From contig NZ_JAFBBT010000001.1 of NCBI RefSeq assembly GCF_016907335.1, positions 3,038,001-3,102,000 of the forward strand: 64,000 nucleotides of DNA, in the 5' to 3' direction. Below, in pieces: positions 38,356 through 48,530 of this stretch (its first letter is position 1; the number at the start of each line of letters is the position of its first letter). The position numbers were made by a program, and so were the translations under genes. The notes below the pieces were generated by a model. That model had not been told where the DNA came from. It made no database searches and saw only the letters and a program-made list of their open reading frames with translations. Origin of the DNA: Curtobacterium herbarum. GTDB lineage: Bacteria; Actinomycetota; Actinomycetes; Actinomycetales; Microbacteriaceae.

Positions 38356-38852
38356 GGGGTCTCCTCCGGTCGACGGGACGGCTGTGCCGGCTGTGCCGGC
38401 TGTGCCGGCTGTGCCGGCTGGCCCAGCTGGCGCGGCTGGGCTGGTGCCGACTCGGCTGGTGCGAGCTGGTCCGGGCGCTCCGACCGTACCCGTCGGGGCC
38501 GGTCGAGCAGCACCCAGCAGCTCGGCAGCAGCAGGACCGCGCCGATCGAGTACGCCAGGTCCTCGACCGGGAACAGCCCGACGCGGGCCCCGAGGACGAG
38601 CGCCGGGTCGTAGGCGACGATGCCGAGTCCGACGATCACGTTGTTGAACACGCCGGTCATCACGAGGAGCGCGACACCCGCGACGACCCCGGTCAGCACG
38701 GCGGTCCGAGGGCCCCGGGCAGCGGGACCCAGAGCAGCGGGACGGTCCGCTCGTCGGCGCCGTGCGGACACGACACCGGCGAGGACGGCGACGAGCGCGG
38801 CCACCCCGAGGAACGGCACCGCGAGCAGCGCGTACGTGCCGGACCCGGTCAT
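38352..38852 (-). CDS. crtYf: C50 carotenoid cyclase subunit f
   Basis: A 166-residue membrane protein of the heterodimeric lycopene-cyclase-domain family. Three to four helices; the motif VGLFPVEDLAYS near residue 105 corresponds to the conserved PxE(E/D) site. Beyond the domain is a low-complexity tail with four GQPAQPA-type repeats, encoded by a 9-bp tandem repeat. It works with CrtYe to cyclise the C50 chain ends. Overlaps both neighbours by ATGA. Confidence 0.88.
   Translation of the reverse strand: MTGSGTYALLAVPFLGVAALVAVLAGVVSARRRRADRPAALGPAARGPRTAVLTGVVAGVALLVMTGVFNNVIVGLGIVAYDPALVLGARVGLFPVEDLAYSIGAVLLLPSCWVLLDRPRRVRSERPDQLAPAESAPAQPRQLGQPAQPAQPAQPAQPSRRPEETP
38380..38415. repeat. 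9-bp tandem repeat inside crtYf
   Basis: GGCTGTGCC repeats four times exactly (38380-38415), followed by degenerate copies. On the coding strand it gives GlnProAla repeats in the CrtYf tail. Confidence 0.9.
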
Positions 38853-39208
38853 GCCCGACCCTCGTCGTGCTCGGCAGCACCCGGGCGCCGGGCGCTCAGC
38901 CGCTCCACGACCGGCCGGACGGCAGCGAACAGGTCCATCGTCGTCCAGCACAGCAGCACCAGGAAGAACAGCTCCTCGAGCGGCACGTCCCGCGCCAGCG
39001 ACACCCCGGTGAGCAGCCCGTTCGTGCCGATGAAGAAGACGCCGAGGTGCACGCCGGCGACGTCCCACGCCAGGAAGAACACGAGCCCGACGACCATCAC
39101 CACGGCGGCGCGCAGCGGGGCGCGCCAGAAGAACAGCCGGTACCGGGCGTCGAGCACCGCGATGCCGGCGATCGCGATCAGCAGTCCGACGAGGTACAGC
39201 CCCGGCAT
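38849..39208 (-). CDS. crtYe: C50 carotenoid cyclase subunit e
   Basis: A 119-residue membrane protein, three helices. The motif RDVPLEELFFLVLL holds the conserved Pro-x-Glu-Glu of the family. ATG 39208 overlaps the crtI stop (ATGA), and its own stop overlaps crtYf. Partner of CrtYf. Confidence 0.9.
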   Translation of the reverse strand: MPGLYLVGLLIAIAGIAVLDARYRLFFWRAPLRAAVVMVVGLVFFLAWDVAGVHLGVFFIGTNGLLTGVSLARDVPLEELFFLVLLCWTTMDLFAAVRPVVERLSARRPGAAEHDEGRA

Positions 39209-40881
39209 CAGCCCGTCGTCCGTACCGGTGGCGCCCCGACGGACCGCGGCAGCGGGGTCGGCAGCGGCTCGGTCGAGGTGTCGCCGTGGATGCGCTTGAT
39301 CAGGACCTCGGCGCTGATCAGGCACATCGGCAGCCCGATGCCCGGGATCGTCGAGGCGCCGACGTAGTAGAGCCCGTCGACCTTGGTGGAGGCGTTCTTC
39401 TCGCGGAAGAACGCGCTCTGCGCCAGGGTGTGTGCCGGGCCGAGCATCGAGCCGCTCCAGGCGTTGAGGTCGTCGGCGAAGTCCTGCGGCCCGATCGTGC
39501 GGCGGACCCGGATCCGGTCGCGGAGGTCCGGCACGCCGGAGCGCTCGGCGATGACGTCGATGGCACGGTCGGCGATCGCTTCGACCTGGGCGTCGCCGGC
39601 TCCGTCGATGCCGCCCTTGCCGATCGAGACGTCGGCGGGCAGCGGCACGAGGACGAACAGGTTGCTCTGCCCCTCGGGTGCGACGGAGTCGTCGGTCAGG
39701 GAGGGGGCGCAGACGTAGATCGACGCCGGGTCCGGGACGTGCCGGTCCTTGCCGAAGATCGCGCCGAAGTTCTCCTTCCAGTCCTCGGTGAACACCAGCG
39801 TGTGGTGCAGCAGTCCGGGGACCGGGCCGTCGACGCCGAGGTACACGAGCACCGCGGAGGGGCCCGGGTCGCGCTTCGCCCAGTGCGCGGCGTCGTGGGT
39901 GCGGTGCTCCTGCTCGAGGAGCTCCATCTCGGTGTGGCGCAGGTCGGCGGCGCTCACCACCAGGTCGGCGGCGACGACGTGCTCGTCGCCCGCTTCGTCG
40001 CGGTAGGCGACACCGGTGGCGTGCCCGTCCTCGACGACGATCCGGGTGACGGTGGCGCCGGTCGTGATGACGGCGCCCTCGGCCTCGGCGACGCGCTCGA
40101 CGGCGGCGATCACCTGCGTGATGCCGCCCTTCGGGTAGAGCACCCCGTCGGCCAGGTCGAGGTGGCTCATCAGGTGGTACATGCTCGGCGCCTGGTACGG
40201 GCTGGTGCCGAGGAACACCGCCGGGTAGCCGAGGATCTGCCACAGCCGGTGGTCCTTCACGGCGGTCGACGCGAACGACGACAGCGGCTGGAGCAGCAGC
40301 CGGGCGAGCTTGCCCATCCGCTTGAGGACGTCGGGGGCGGCGAGCTTCGTGAGGTCCTGGAACGTGCCGTACAGGAACCGCCGGACCGCCATGTCGTACG
40401 TGTCGGCGGCGGAGTCGAGGTACTTCGCCATCTTCGCGCCGGCACCGGGCTCGATCGACTCGAACAGGGCGATGTTGGCCTCGCGCGAGGACCGCAGGTC
40501 GATCGGCTCGTCGTGGCCCTCGGTGTACACGCGGTACCCGGGGTCCAGGACGTCGAGGTCGAGCTGCTCGTCGGCGCTGGTGCCGAGCAGCTGGAAGAAG
40601 TGGTCGAACACCTCGGGCATGAGGTACCAGCTCGGCCCGGTGTCGAACCGGAAGCCGTCCTGCTCCCACGTGCCGGCCCGGCCGCCGAGCTGGGTGCGCT
40701 GCTCGAGGACGGTCACGGCGAAGCCGTCCCGGGCGAGCAGGGCGGCAGCCGCCAGGCCGCTGATCCCGCCGCCGATGACGACGGCCCGGCGGACCGGGAC
40801 GGCCCGGCCGGTGGCAGGGGCAGCTGCCGCGGCGGCAGTGGTCGATGCGTCGGTCGGACGGGAGGCGTGGGTCGGGCTCAT
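39208..40881 (-). CDS. crtI: Phytoene desaturase
   Basis: A 557-residue flavoprotein. After a 28-residue Ala/Thr-rich leader the FAD motif GGGISGLAAAALLARDG is followed by LGGRAGTWEQDGFRFDTGPS. Near the C-terminus is the carotenoid-desaturase signature GLYYVGASTIPGIGLPMCL. It converts phytoene to lycopene. GGAGG precedes ATG 40881, which overlaps the crtB stop. Confidence 0.95.
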   Translation of the reverse strand: MSPTHASRPTDASTTAAAAAAPATGRAVPVRRAVVIGGGISGLAAAALLARDGFAVTVLEQRTQLGGRAGTWEQDGFRFDTGPSWYLMPEVFDHFFQLLGTSADEQLDLDVLDPGYRVYTEGHDEPIDLRSSREANIALFESIEPGAGAKMAKYLDSAADTYDMAVRRFLYGTFQDLTKLAAPDVLKRMGKLARLLLQPLSSFASTAVKDHRLWQILGYPAVFLGTSPYQAPSMYHLMSHLDLADGVLYPKGGITQVIAAVERVAEAEGAVITTGATVTRIVVEDGHATGVAYRDEAGDEHVVAADLVVSAADLRHTEMELLEQEHRTHDAAHWAKRDPGPSAVLVYLGVDGPVPGLLHHTLVFTEDWKENFGAIFGKDRHVPDPASIYVCAPSLTDDSVAPEGQSNLFVLVPLPADVSIGKGGIDGAGDAQVEAIADRAIDVIAERSGVPDLRDRIRVRRTIGPQDFADDLNAWSGSMLGPAHTLAQSAFFREKNASTKVDGLYYVGASTIPGIGLPMCLISAEVLIKRIHGDTSTEPLPTPLPRSVGAPPVRTTG

Positions 40882-41801
40882 GACGAGCCTCCAGTCTGTG
40901 GGGTGGTGACGGTGCGCGCGGGCAGGGTGCCGCGGCGGCTGAGGACACGCGCGGCGAGCCGCGCCTTCACGGGGTTCGGGACCCGGACCCGGGAGGTGAC
41001 GAGCCGGTCCGCCGGGGTGGCGGCGATCCGGTCGTTGAGCTCCTGGAACAGGGCGTGCGCGAGGGCGACCGCGGGGCGGGCGTCCCTCGGCAGCAGCGGG
41101 ACGGTGACGGCGGCCCGGTCGAGGTCGGCCTGGACGTCGGCGACCAGCCGGACCTTCGTGGCCTCGTCGAAGCTGCGGACGTCGACGCCGGGGAAGTACG
41201 AGCGGCCGAGGACCTCGAAGTCGGCGTGCAGGTCGCGCAGGAAGTTCACCTTCTGGAACGCGGCACCGAGGGCCCGCGCGCCGTCGACGAGCACCGCGTC
41301 GTCGAAGGTCGGCCGGCCCGCGCGGTACACGAACGCGCGAAGGCACATCAGGCCGACGACCTCGGCGGAGCCGTACACGTAGGCGTCGAACGAGGCCTGG
41401 TCGTGCTCGGTCTGCTCGAGGTCCATCCGCATCGAGGCGAAGAACGGCGCCGTCAGCTCGCTGCCGAACCCGACCGTGCGGGCGGTCCGGGCGAACGCGT
41501 GCACGACGGGGTTCACCGAGAAGCCGAACGCCATCGCCCGCTCGGTGTCCTGCTCGAGCTCGTCGAGCACGGTCCGGGCGAGCGCGGGGTCGAGGCCGGC
41601 CTCGGTCGCCGGGCCGTCGACCACCTCGTCCGCGACGCGCACCAGGGCGTAGACGTTGCGGATGTGCTCGCGGGTGTCCTTCGTGAGCAGGCGGCTGGCC
41701 AGCCCGAACGACGTGGAGTAGCGGCTGATGACGACGCTCGAGGCGGCCTCGGCGGTCGCGTCGTAGAGCGGGAGGCGGCGCCCGGTGGTGCTCGGACTCA
41801 C
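40878..41801 (-). CDS. crtB: Phytoene synthase
   Basis: A 307-residue squalene/phytoene synthase-type protein. Asp-rich motif 1 is YALVRVADEVVD and motif 2 is FLRDLHADFEVLGRSYFP. It joins two GGPP molecules to phytoene. GTG 41801 overlaps the crtE stop (GTGA). Confidence 0.94.
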   Translation of the reverse strand: MSPSTTGRRLPLYDATAEAASSVVISRYSTSFGLASRLLTKDTREHIRNVYALVRVADEVVDGPATEAGLDPALARTVLDELEQDTERAMAFGFSVNPVVHAFARTARTVGFGSELTAPFFASMRMDLEQTEHDQASFDAYVYGSAEVVGLMCLRAFVYRAGRPTFDDAVLVDGARALGAAFQKVNFLRDLHADFEVLGRSYFPGVDVRSFDEATKVRLVADVQADLDRAAVTVPLLPRDARPAVALAHALFQELNDRIAATPADRLVTSRVRVPNPVKARLAARVLSRRGTLPARTVTTPQTGGSS

Positions 41802-42856
41802 CGGACGCGCTCCACGAGTTCGGTGACGAGCCCCTCGAGTCGGCCGCCGAGCTCGTCGGGCAGCGCGGCGAGTTCGGCGCGGGCCAGCGCGGTGTGCTCG
41901 CGGATGTGGTCGAGCGCGGCGTCTCGTGCACCGCACTCGACGAGCAGCGCGCGGAGGCCCGCGGCACGTTCCTCGGTCAGGTCCGGGTCGCCGAGGAACG
42001 GCGCCAGGTCCGGCCAGCAGTCGGTGGTCGCGGCGTAGGCGATGAGCATGGTGCGCTTGCCCTCGCGGAGGTCCCCGATGGCGGTCTTGCCCGTCGAGCC
42101 CTCGTTGCCGAACACCCCGAGCAGGTCGTCGACGATCTGGTATGCGATACCGATCTCGCGGCCGAACGCGCCGAGCGACGCGACGACGGGCTCCGGCGCA
42201 CCGGCCAGGACCGCACCGGACTGCAGTGGCGCCTCGAAGCTGTACACGCTCGTCTTCGCCCGCTCCATCTGCAGGACCTCGGCGACGGTGGGCATCACGC
42301 CGAGCGCGAGGTCGACGTCGGCCATCTCGCCCGCGGCGCTGGCGAACACGGCGTCGTCGAACAGGTCGAGCAGGCGGGAACGACGGTCGCCGGTGACGCC
42401 GCTGGCCTCGATGAACCGCGGTGCCGCGGCGAGCGCCAGGTCCCCGGCGATGACGGCGGCGCTGGTCCCCCGGTGCTCGGCGGTCGGTAGGGGCAGGCCG
42501 CCGGTCGTCGCGTTGTCGCGGAAGGCGCCGGCGACGTTCGGACGACCGCGGCGGGACCAGTCGCGGTCGATGACGTCGTCGTGCACCACGAGGGCGGTGT
42601 GCAGCAGTTCGTAGGCCGCGGCGACGTGCGACGCAGCGTGCACGTCCTGGCCGCCGAGGGCGGTGTACGAGGTGAGGACCATGCGCGGTCGGAAGCGCTT
42701 GCCGCCCATGCTCGCCTTGCGCAGGACCCGCCACAGTTCCTCGGACGGTCGGCCGAAGGCCTGGGCTCGGGCGCTCGACACCGTGAAGAAGCGCTCGAGG
42801 CACTCATCCACCAGCGCGAGGTCGATGTGCGCCACGGTGGCCGCGTCCTCGGTCAT
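41798..42856 (-). CDS. crtE: Geranylgeranyl diphosphate synthase
   Basis: A 352-residue prenyl synthase. First Asp-rich motif VVHDDVIDRD, second YQIVDDLLG, with GGKRFRPR for diphosphate binding. It makes GGPP for CrtB. On the minus strand TAGATT (42868-42863) ends 6 nt before ATG 42856, so the message is probably leaderless. First gene of the six-gene operon. Confidence 0.94.
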   Translation of the reverse strand: MTEDAATVAHIDLALVDECLERFFTVSSARAQAFGRPSEELWRVLRKASMGGKRFRPRMVLTSYTALGGQDVHAASHVAAAYELLHTALVVHDDVIDRDWSRRGRPNVAGAFRDNATTGGLPLPTAEHRGTSAAVIAGDLALAAAPRFIEASGVTGDRRSRLLDLFDDAVFASAAGEMADVDLALGVMPTVAEVLQMERAKTSVYSFEAPLQSGAVLAGAPEPVVASLGAFGREIGIAYQIVDDLLGVFGNEGSTGKTAIGDLREGKRTMLIAYAATTDCWPDLAPFLGDPDLTEERAAGLRALLVECGARDAALDHIREHTALARAELAALPDELGGRLEGLVTELVERVR

Positions 42857-42877
42857 TGGCCTAATCTATCGAGGCAG
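42857..42877. promoter_or_regulatory. 21-bp divergent promoter gap, crtE/idi
   Basis: Only 21 bp separates the two start codons. TAGATT (minus, for crtE) and TAATCT (plus, for idi) overlap in the same TA-rich core at 42862-42868, and GAGGCAG precedes the idi ATG. The -35 regions must lie inside the opposite coding sequences. Confidence 0.6.
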
Positions 42878-43420
42878 ATGAGCCTTTTCCCGGAAACCGT
42901 TGTCCTGTTGGCCGATGACCGTACCCCGATCGGTACGGCGGACAAGTTCACGGTGCACACAGACCAGACGCCCCTCCACCTCGCGTTCAGCTGCCACGTG
43001 CAGAACGCGGCCGGTGACCTCCTCGTGACCCGTCGCGCCCTCGTGAAGAAGACGTGGCCGGGCGTGTGGACCAACTCCTTCTGCGGGCACCCCGGCCCGG
43101 ACGAGTCCTTCGAGGACGCCATCGCCCGGCGTGCCGAACGTGAGCTCGGGATGACGCTGCACAGTGTCGACCTGGTGCTGCCGGACTTCCGCTACCGCGC
43201 GGTGGACGCCTCGGGCATCGTCGAGAACGAGGTCTGCCCGGTGTTCCGTGCCGTGGCCGACGCCGACCCCGAGCCCGCCGACGACGAGGTCTCGGAGTGG
43301 GTGTGGCTGTCGGAGCAGGACCTGCGCCAGGCCGTGACCGCAGCGCCCTTCGCGTTCAGCCCGTGGCTCGGGTGGCAGCTCGCAGCACTGCCGCTCGACG
43401 CCCTGGGCGCTGCGCGCTGA
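42878..43420 (+). CDS. idi: Isopentenyl-diphosphate delta-isomerase, type 1
   Basis: A 180-residue Nudix-fold isomerase. The N-terminal TVHTDQTPLHLAFSCHV block gives metal-binding His; WTNSFCGHP holds the catalytic Cys; the Nudix-like region is DAIARRAERELGM; NEVCPVFRAV and WVWLSEQDL follow with the catalytic Glu. It balances IPP and DMAPP for carotenoid synthesis, divergent from crtE. Confidence 0.95.
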   Translation: MSLFPETVVLLADDRTPIGTADKFTVHTDQTPLHLAFSCHVQNAAGDLLVTRRALVKKTWPGVWTNSFCGHPGPDESFEDAIARRAERELGMTLHSVDLVLPDFRYRAVDASGIVENEVCPVFRAVADADPEPADDEVSEWVWLSEQDLRQAVTAAPFAFSPWLGWQLAALPLDALGAAR

Positions 43421-43464
43421 ACCGGCGCTGACCCGGCGCTGACCGCCCGCCGGTCCCGCCCACC

Positions 43465-43506
43465 GACCCGCCGGACGGGAGGCACGAGCCTCCGGTCCGG
43501 CGGGTC
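43465..43506. terminator. Strong hairpin after idi
   Basis: A 19-nt stem (GACCCGCCGGAC then GGGAGGC after one mismatch) closes a 4-nt ACGA loop. It carries the GGACGGGAGGC core of the dispersed repeat and sits between converging genes. Confidence 0.75.
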
Positions 43507-43554
43507 GTCTGCGTCAGATCCTGACGGAACCGCCGGGACGTCGCTCCGGGCGTG

Positions 43555-44061
43555 TCAGTACCACTTGGTCACCGTGCACGACGGGTATGAGGGAAAGCCC
43601 GACGCCCGGATCGTGAACTTCGCCTCGACCGCCTGACTGGTCGGGACCTGCGTCGTCGCACGGAGGTCGATCGCGTGCGTGTTGCGGTCCGTCAGCAGAT
43701 CCGTCCGCTGCGTCGGCGTCCCGCCGTTGAGCGTGACGGCGATCGCCCCGGTGTACGAGCCGACGGCGGAGTCGCTCGGCTGGAGCCCGTACTGGGTGAT
43801 GTGCGCCGTGAACGTGGTCCCCGAGCGCTCCCACGTCCCGCGCACGTTGCCGTACTGGCAGCTGGCGAAGAGGTCACCGGTCGCGGTGGTGCCGACGTCG
43901 GCCACGGCGGCGCCCCGGTCCTGGGCGGTGGCGGCGGCGGCCGGGCCGGCGACGGTGGCCGCGGCGAGCCCGCCGACGACGAGCGCGGTGGCGAGGACCG
44001 CGGCGGTCGAGCGACGACGGGTGGCGGTGGTGGCGGTGGTCGTGGTCGTGGTGGTGGTCAT
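43555..44061 (-). CDS. Secreted protein of unknown function with poly-Thr start
   Basis: A 168-residue protein. Residues 2-13 are almost all Thr, followed by RRR and a hydrophobic signal sequence with a cleavage-like AAAATA near residue 45. The mature part is beta-rich with two Cys (in FASCQYG and YPSCTVTKWY) that may pair. AAGGAG lies 5 nt before ATG 44061; starts inside the poly-Thr cannot be excluded. The family is not recognised. Confidence 0.7.
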   Translation of the reverse strand: MTTTTTTTTATTATRRRSTAAVLATALVVGGLAAATVAGPAAAATAQDRGAAVADVGTTATGDLFASCQYGNVRGTWERSGTTFTAHITQYGLQPSDSAVGSYTGAIAVTLNGGTPTQRTDLLTDRNTHAIDLRATTQVPTSQAVEAKFTIRASGFPSYPSCTVTKWY

Positions 44062-44409
44062 CAGATCTCCTTCGTCCTGGGTCGACGGCGGCTGCCATCC
44101 AGAACATCAGATCAGGAACACCAGTGGACCACAAGGGGGGAGGGCAGAGCTGTTCACTCCGGGTCCACCTCGGCGTCACCGGGTCCGCTCGACGCCCTGT
44201 CCGGACGGGAGTACGGTGGCCGACGGTCCTGCGCAGCGCACGGGCCACGGACTGACGAAGGGCAGGTGAGGCGCGATGTCGGGTGACCATCACCACACGG
44301 GCCGGCCGTCCCTCGTGGTCCGCGCCGAACCCGTGTCCTGATCTCCCTGCCGCCGGGTCGTCCCGGCAGGCGTCGCGCCCGCTCGCCCTCCCGACCGAGG
44401 GAGCAGAGC
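44062..44409. other. 348-nt intergenic region before corA
   Basis: No convincing gene. It holds the promoter region of the secreted protein (minus) and the corA leader. A GC hairpin (CCTGCC, GCCGGG, loop TCGT, CCCGGC, AGG) lies at 44346-44370, about 40 nt before corA. I see no T-run and no recognisable riboswitch. Confidence 0.4.
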
Positions 44410-45459
44410 TTGGCACTCATCGACAACGCGGTGTACGTCGACGGCCGACGGGTGGCGTCGCAGCAGAGCCTGGCGCTCGGCACCAGTGGCGACCTGTCGT
44501 GGATCGGGCTGCTCCGTCCCGACCCGCACGAGCTCGCGGCCGTCGCGGACGAGTTCGGGCTGCACGAGAACGCCGTCGAGGACGCCCAGAAGGGCCACCA
44601 GCGCGCCAAGCTCGAGCGGTACGGCGACACCCTCTTCGTGGTGCTCCGCCCGGCCTGGTACCGGCAGGAGTCCGGCACGGTCGAGTTCGGCGAGGTGCAC
44701 CTGTTCGTCGGCGCCCGCTTCGTGGTGAGCGTCCGGCACGCCGAGCGTCCCGACCTCGCCTCGCTCCGGGCCCGCTGCGAGGCCGACCCGGAGTTCCTGG
44801 CGAAGGGGTCCGAGGCGGTCACCGCGGCGGTGCTCGACGAGGTGGTGGACGGCTACGCGCCCGTCGTCGAGGTGCTGCAGGACGAGATCGACGAGATCGA
44901 GGACCAGCTGTTCGCCGGGCAGGTGGACCCCGGGGTGTCGAAGCGGATCTACCAGCTGCTCAGCGAGGTCCTGGCCTTCCAGCGGGCGACGAAGCCGGTG
45001 CCGTCGATGGTCCGCGGGCTCCTCCGCGGCGCCGAGAAGTACGGCGTGGACGACGACGTGCAGCACCGGCTGCGGAACGTCCTCGACCACGCGCTGCGGG
45101 TCACCGAGCGGGTCGACTCGTTCCGCGCCCTGCTCGAGAACGCCCTGACGCTGCACGCGACCCTGGTGTCGCAGGAGCAGAACGAAGCGATGCGGCGGAT
45201 GACGAGCGCGAGCCTGGCGCAGGGCGAGGAGAGCCGACAGCTGGCCCGGGCGGCGCACCAGCAGGGCGAAGAGGTGAAGAAGATCTCGTCCTGGGCGGCG
45301 ATCCTCTTCGCGCCCGGCCTGATCGCGGGCGTCTACGGGATGAACTTCGACCACATGCCCGAGCTGCACTGGCGGTACGGGTACCCGGTGGCGATCCTGG
45401 CGATGCTCGCGCTGGCCGGCGTGCTCTGGGTGCTCTTCCGGAAGCGCAACTGGCTGTAA
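44410..45459 (+). CDS. corA: CorA-type divalent metal transporter
   Basis: A 349-residue protein: an N-terminal cytoplasmic domain, a long charged helix (about 190-290) and two C-terminal membrane segments. The first ends with the family motif YGMNF (about 315), followed by DHMPELHWRYGYP as the loop. The tail RKRNWL is typical. It carries Mg2+ or a similar ion as a pentamer. The start is TTG 44410, with GGGAGC upstream. Confidence 0.93.
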   Translation: MALIDNAVYVDGRRVASQQSLALGTSGDLSWIGLLRPDPHELAAVADEFGLHENAVEDAQKGHQRAKLERYGDTLFVVLRPAWYRQESGTVEFGEVHLFVGARFVVSVRHAERPDLASLRARCEADPEFLAKGSEAVTAAVLDEVVDGYAPVVEVLQDEIDEIEDQLFAGQVDPGVSKRIYQLLSEVLAFQRATKPVPSMVRGLLRGAEKYGVDDDVQHRLRNVLDHALRVTERVDSFRALLENALTLHATLVSQEQNEAMRRMTSASLAQGEESRQLARAAHQQGEEVKKISSWAAILFAPGLIAGVYGMNFDHMPELHWRYGYPVAILAMLALAGVLWVLFRKRNWL

Positions 45460-45484
45460 CCGCGGCGCGGACGCGCCCGCACGA

Positions 45485-45528
45485 CGGACGGGAGGCCCGT
45501 GGCGACCCCGCCACGGGCCTCCCGTCCG
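45485..45528. terminator. GGACGGGAGGC-type palindrome after corA
   Basis: CGGACGGGAGGCCCGTGGCG pairs with CGCCACGGGCCTCCCGTCCG around a 4-nt loop. Same family as 21141-21184. Confidence 0.75.
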
Positions 45529-45573
45529 CCGCCCCGCACCACCGCGCCGGGTGGCGCGGACCGCAGAGGCGTG

Positions 45574-45608
45574 CATAATGATCTGGCTCGGGATGTGAAC
45601 GTGCACAT
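45574..45608 (+). promoter_or_regulatory. Promoter and LacI-type operator of the regulator gene
   Basis: CATAAT at 45574-45579 is a possible -10. ATGTGAACGTGCACAT (45593-45608) is a near-perfect palindrome with the central CG of LacI operators. It resembles the operator at 46783-46800 upstream of mmsA, so the regulator probably controls itself. Confidence 0.6.
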
Positions 45609-45643
45609 GGGCGTGCCGCGGCCCCGGGCGGGAGAGAGCAGCA

Positions 45644-46663
45644 ATGGCGACCACGCGGGCAGAGCAGCCGCGGTCCCCCAGCATCCGCGACGTCGCACGG
45701 ATCGCGGGCGTCTCGCACCAGACCGTCTCCCGAGTCCTCAACAACTCGGACGCGATCCGGGCAGAGACCCGTGACCGGGTGCTCGCGGCGATGGAGGAAC
45801 TGCAGTACCGGCCGAACCGGGCCGCACGCGCACTGGTGACGAGCAAGACCCGGACGATCGGCGTGCTGACGGCGCAGCGGTCGCACTACGGGCCGACCGT
45901 GACCCTGCAGGCGATCGAGGACGCCGCGGTGTTGCGCGGGTACTCGGTGACGACGGCGAACATCGCGGTGCCGACGGACGCGGCGGTGCGGGACGGGCTC
46001 GGGCACCTGCTCGACCAGGACGTCGAGGGCATCATCGTGATCGCCCCGCAGCAGCGTGTGTTCGACATCATCGAGGAGCTCGGCGTCCGGACGCCGTACG
46101 TCACGCTGCGCTCGAGCATCAACGAGGACCCGACCGCGCTCTGGGTGGACCAGATGGAGGGCGCCCGCCTGGCGACCGCGCACCTGCTCGACCTGGGCCA
46201 CGAGTACGTCCGACACATCGCGGGGCCGCAGGACTGGATCGAGGCCGACGCCCGGATGCAGGGCTTCCTCCGCGAGATGTCGGACCGGGACATGCCGGTG
46301 CAGCCGCCGATCCTCGGGGACTGGACGGCCGACTTCGGGTACCTCGCCGGGCGGGAGCTGCTGCGGTGGCGGGACTGCACGGCGGTGTTCTGCTCGAACG
46401 ACGCGATGGCGCTCGGTGTGATGCACGCGGCACGGTCGTACGGACTCGACGTCCCCGGTGACCTGTCGGTGGTGGGCTACGACGACATCCCCGAGGCGAA
46501 GCACTTCTGGCCGCCGCTCACCACCGTGCAGGTGGACTTCGCGGAACTCGGACGGCGCAGCGTGGACATCCTGCTGCCGAGCGGCGAGGACGTGCTCCGC
46601 CCGATCGACATCGTGCCGCAGCTGGTCGTCCGCGGCTCGACGTCGGCCCCGCGGCGTCGCTGA
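45644..46663 (+). CDS. LacI-family regulator of the mmsAB-chvE importer
   Basis: A 339-residue repressor: helix-turn-helix IRDVARIAGVSHQTVSRVLN (about 14-33), hinge PNRAARALVTSKT, then the sugar-binding sensor domain (GVMHAARSYGLDVPGDLSVV near residue 270). GGGAGAGAGC precedes ATG 45644. The same operator sequence lies before this gene and before mmsA, which follows in the same direction. A monosaccharide inducer is expected. Confidence 0.9.
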   Translation: MATTRAEQPRSPSIRDVARIAGVSHQTVSRVLNNSDAIRAETRDRVLAAMEELQYRPNRAARALVTSKTRTIGVLTAQRSHYGPTVTLQAIEDAAVLRGYSVTTANIAVPTDAAVRDGLGHLLDQDVEGIIVIAPQQRVFDIIEELGVRTPYVTLRSSINEDPTALWVDQMEGARLATAHLLDLGHEYVRHIAGPQDWIEADARMQGFLREMSDRDMPVQPPILGDWTADFGYLAGRELLRWRDCTAVFCSNDAMALGVMHAARSYGLDVPGDLSVVGYDDIPEAKHFWPPLTTVQVDFAELGRRSVDILLPSGEDVLRPIDIVPQLVVRGSTSAPRRR

Positions 46664-46737
46664 CCCCAACACGAGGGGCATTCCGTCCGCCCTGCGCGGA
46701 ACTGCCCCCGGCGTCACCGAAACGTGACCAATCCGAA

Positions 46738-46800
46738 TTGACACCCGCGCCGAGCGTGTGCGTAACATTGCCTCCGTTCCTCGATGTGACCGTTCACATC
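46738..46800 (+). promoter_or_regulatory. Promoter and operator of the mmsA operon
   Basis: A consensus -35 TTGACA (46738-46743) and TAACAT (46763-46768) are 19 nt apart. The palindrome GATGTGACCGTTCACATC (46783-46800) lies just past the expected start point, where a bound repressor would block elongation. The leader to the GTG start is about 145 nt. Confidence 0.65.
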
Positions 46801-46922
46801 CGCTGTCACACGAGGATCGACCGGACGCGACAACGAAGTCCGCACGCACCCCCGTGCCCTTCGGATGCCGTAGCTGAACCACCGAAGGACTGCCGCATCG
46901 CAGCGGCAGAAGGAGATGCACC

Positions 46923-48526
<1,604 letters not shown>

Positions 48527-48530
<4 letters not shown>

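Noticed and set aside
44346..44370. Hairpin before corA considered as a magnesium riboswitch
   Set aside because: There is only one short GC hairpin and none of the conserved parts of M-box or mgtA leaders; the leader is too short.
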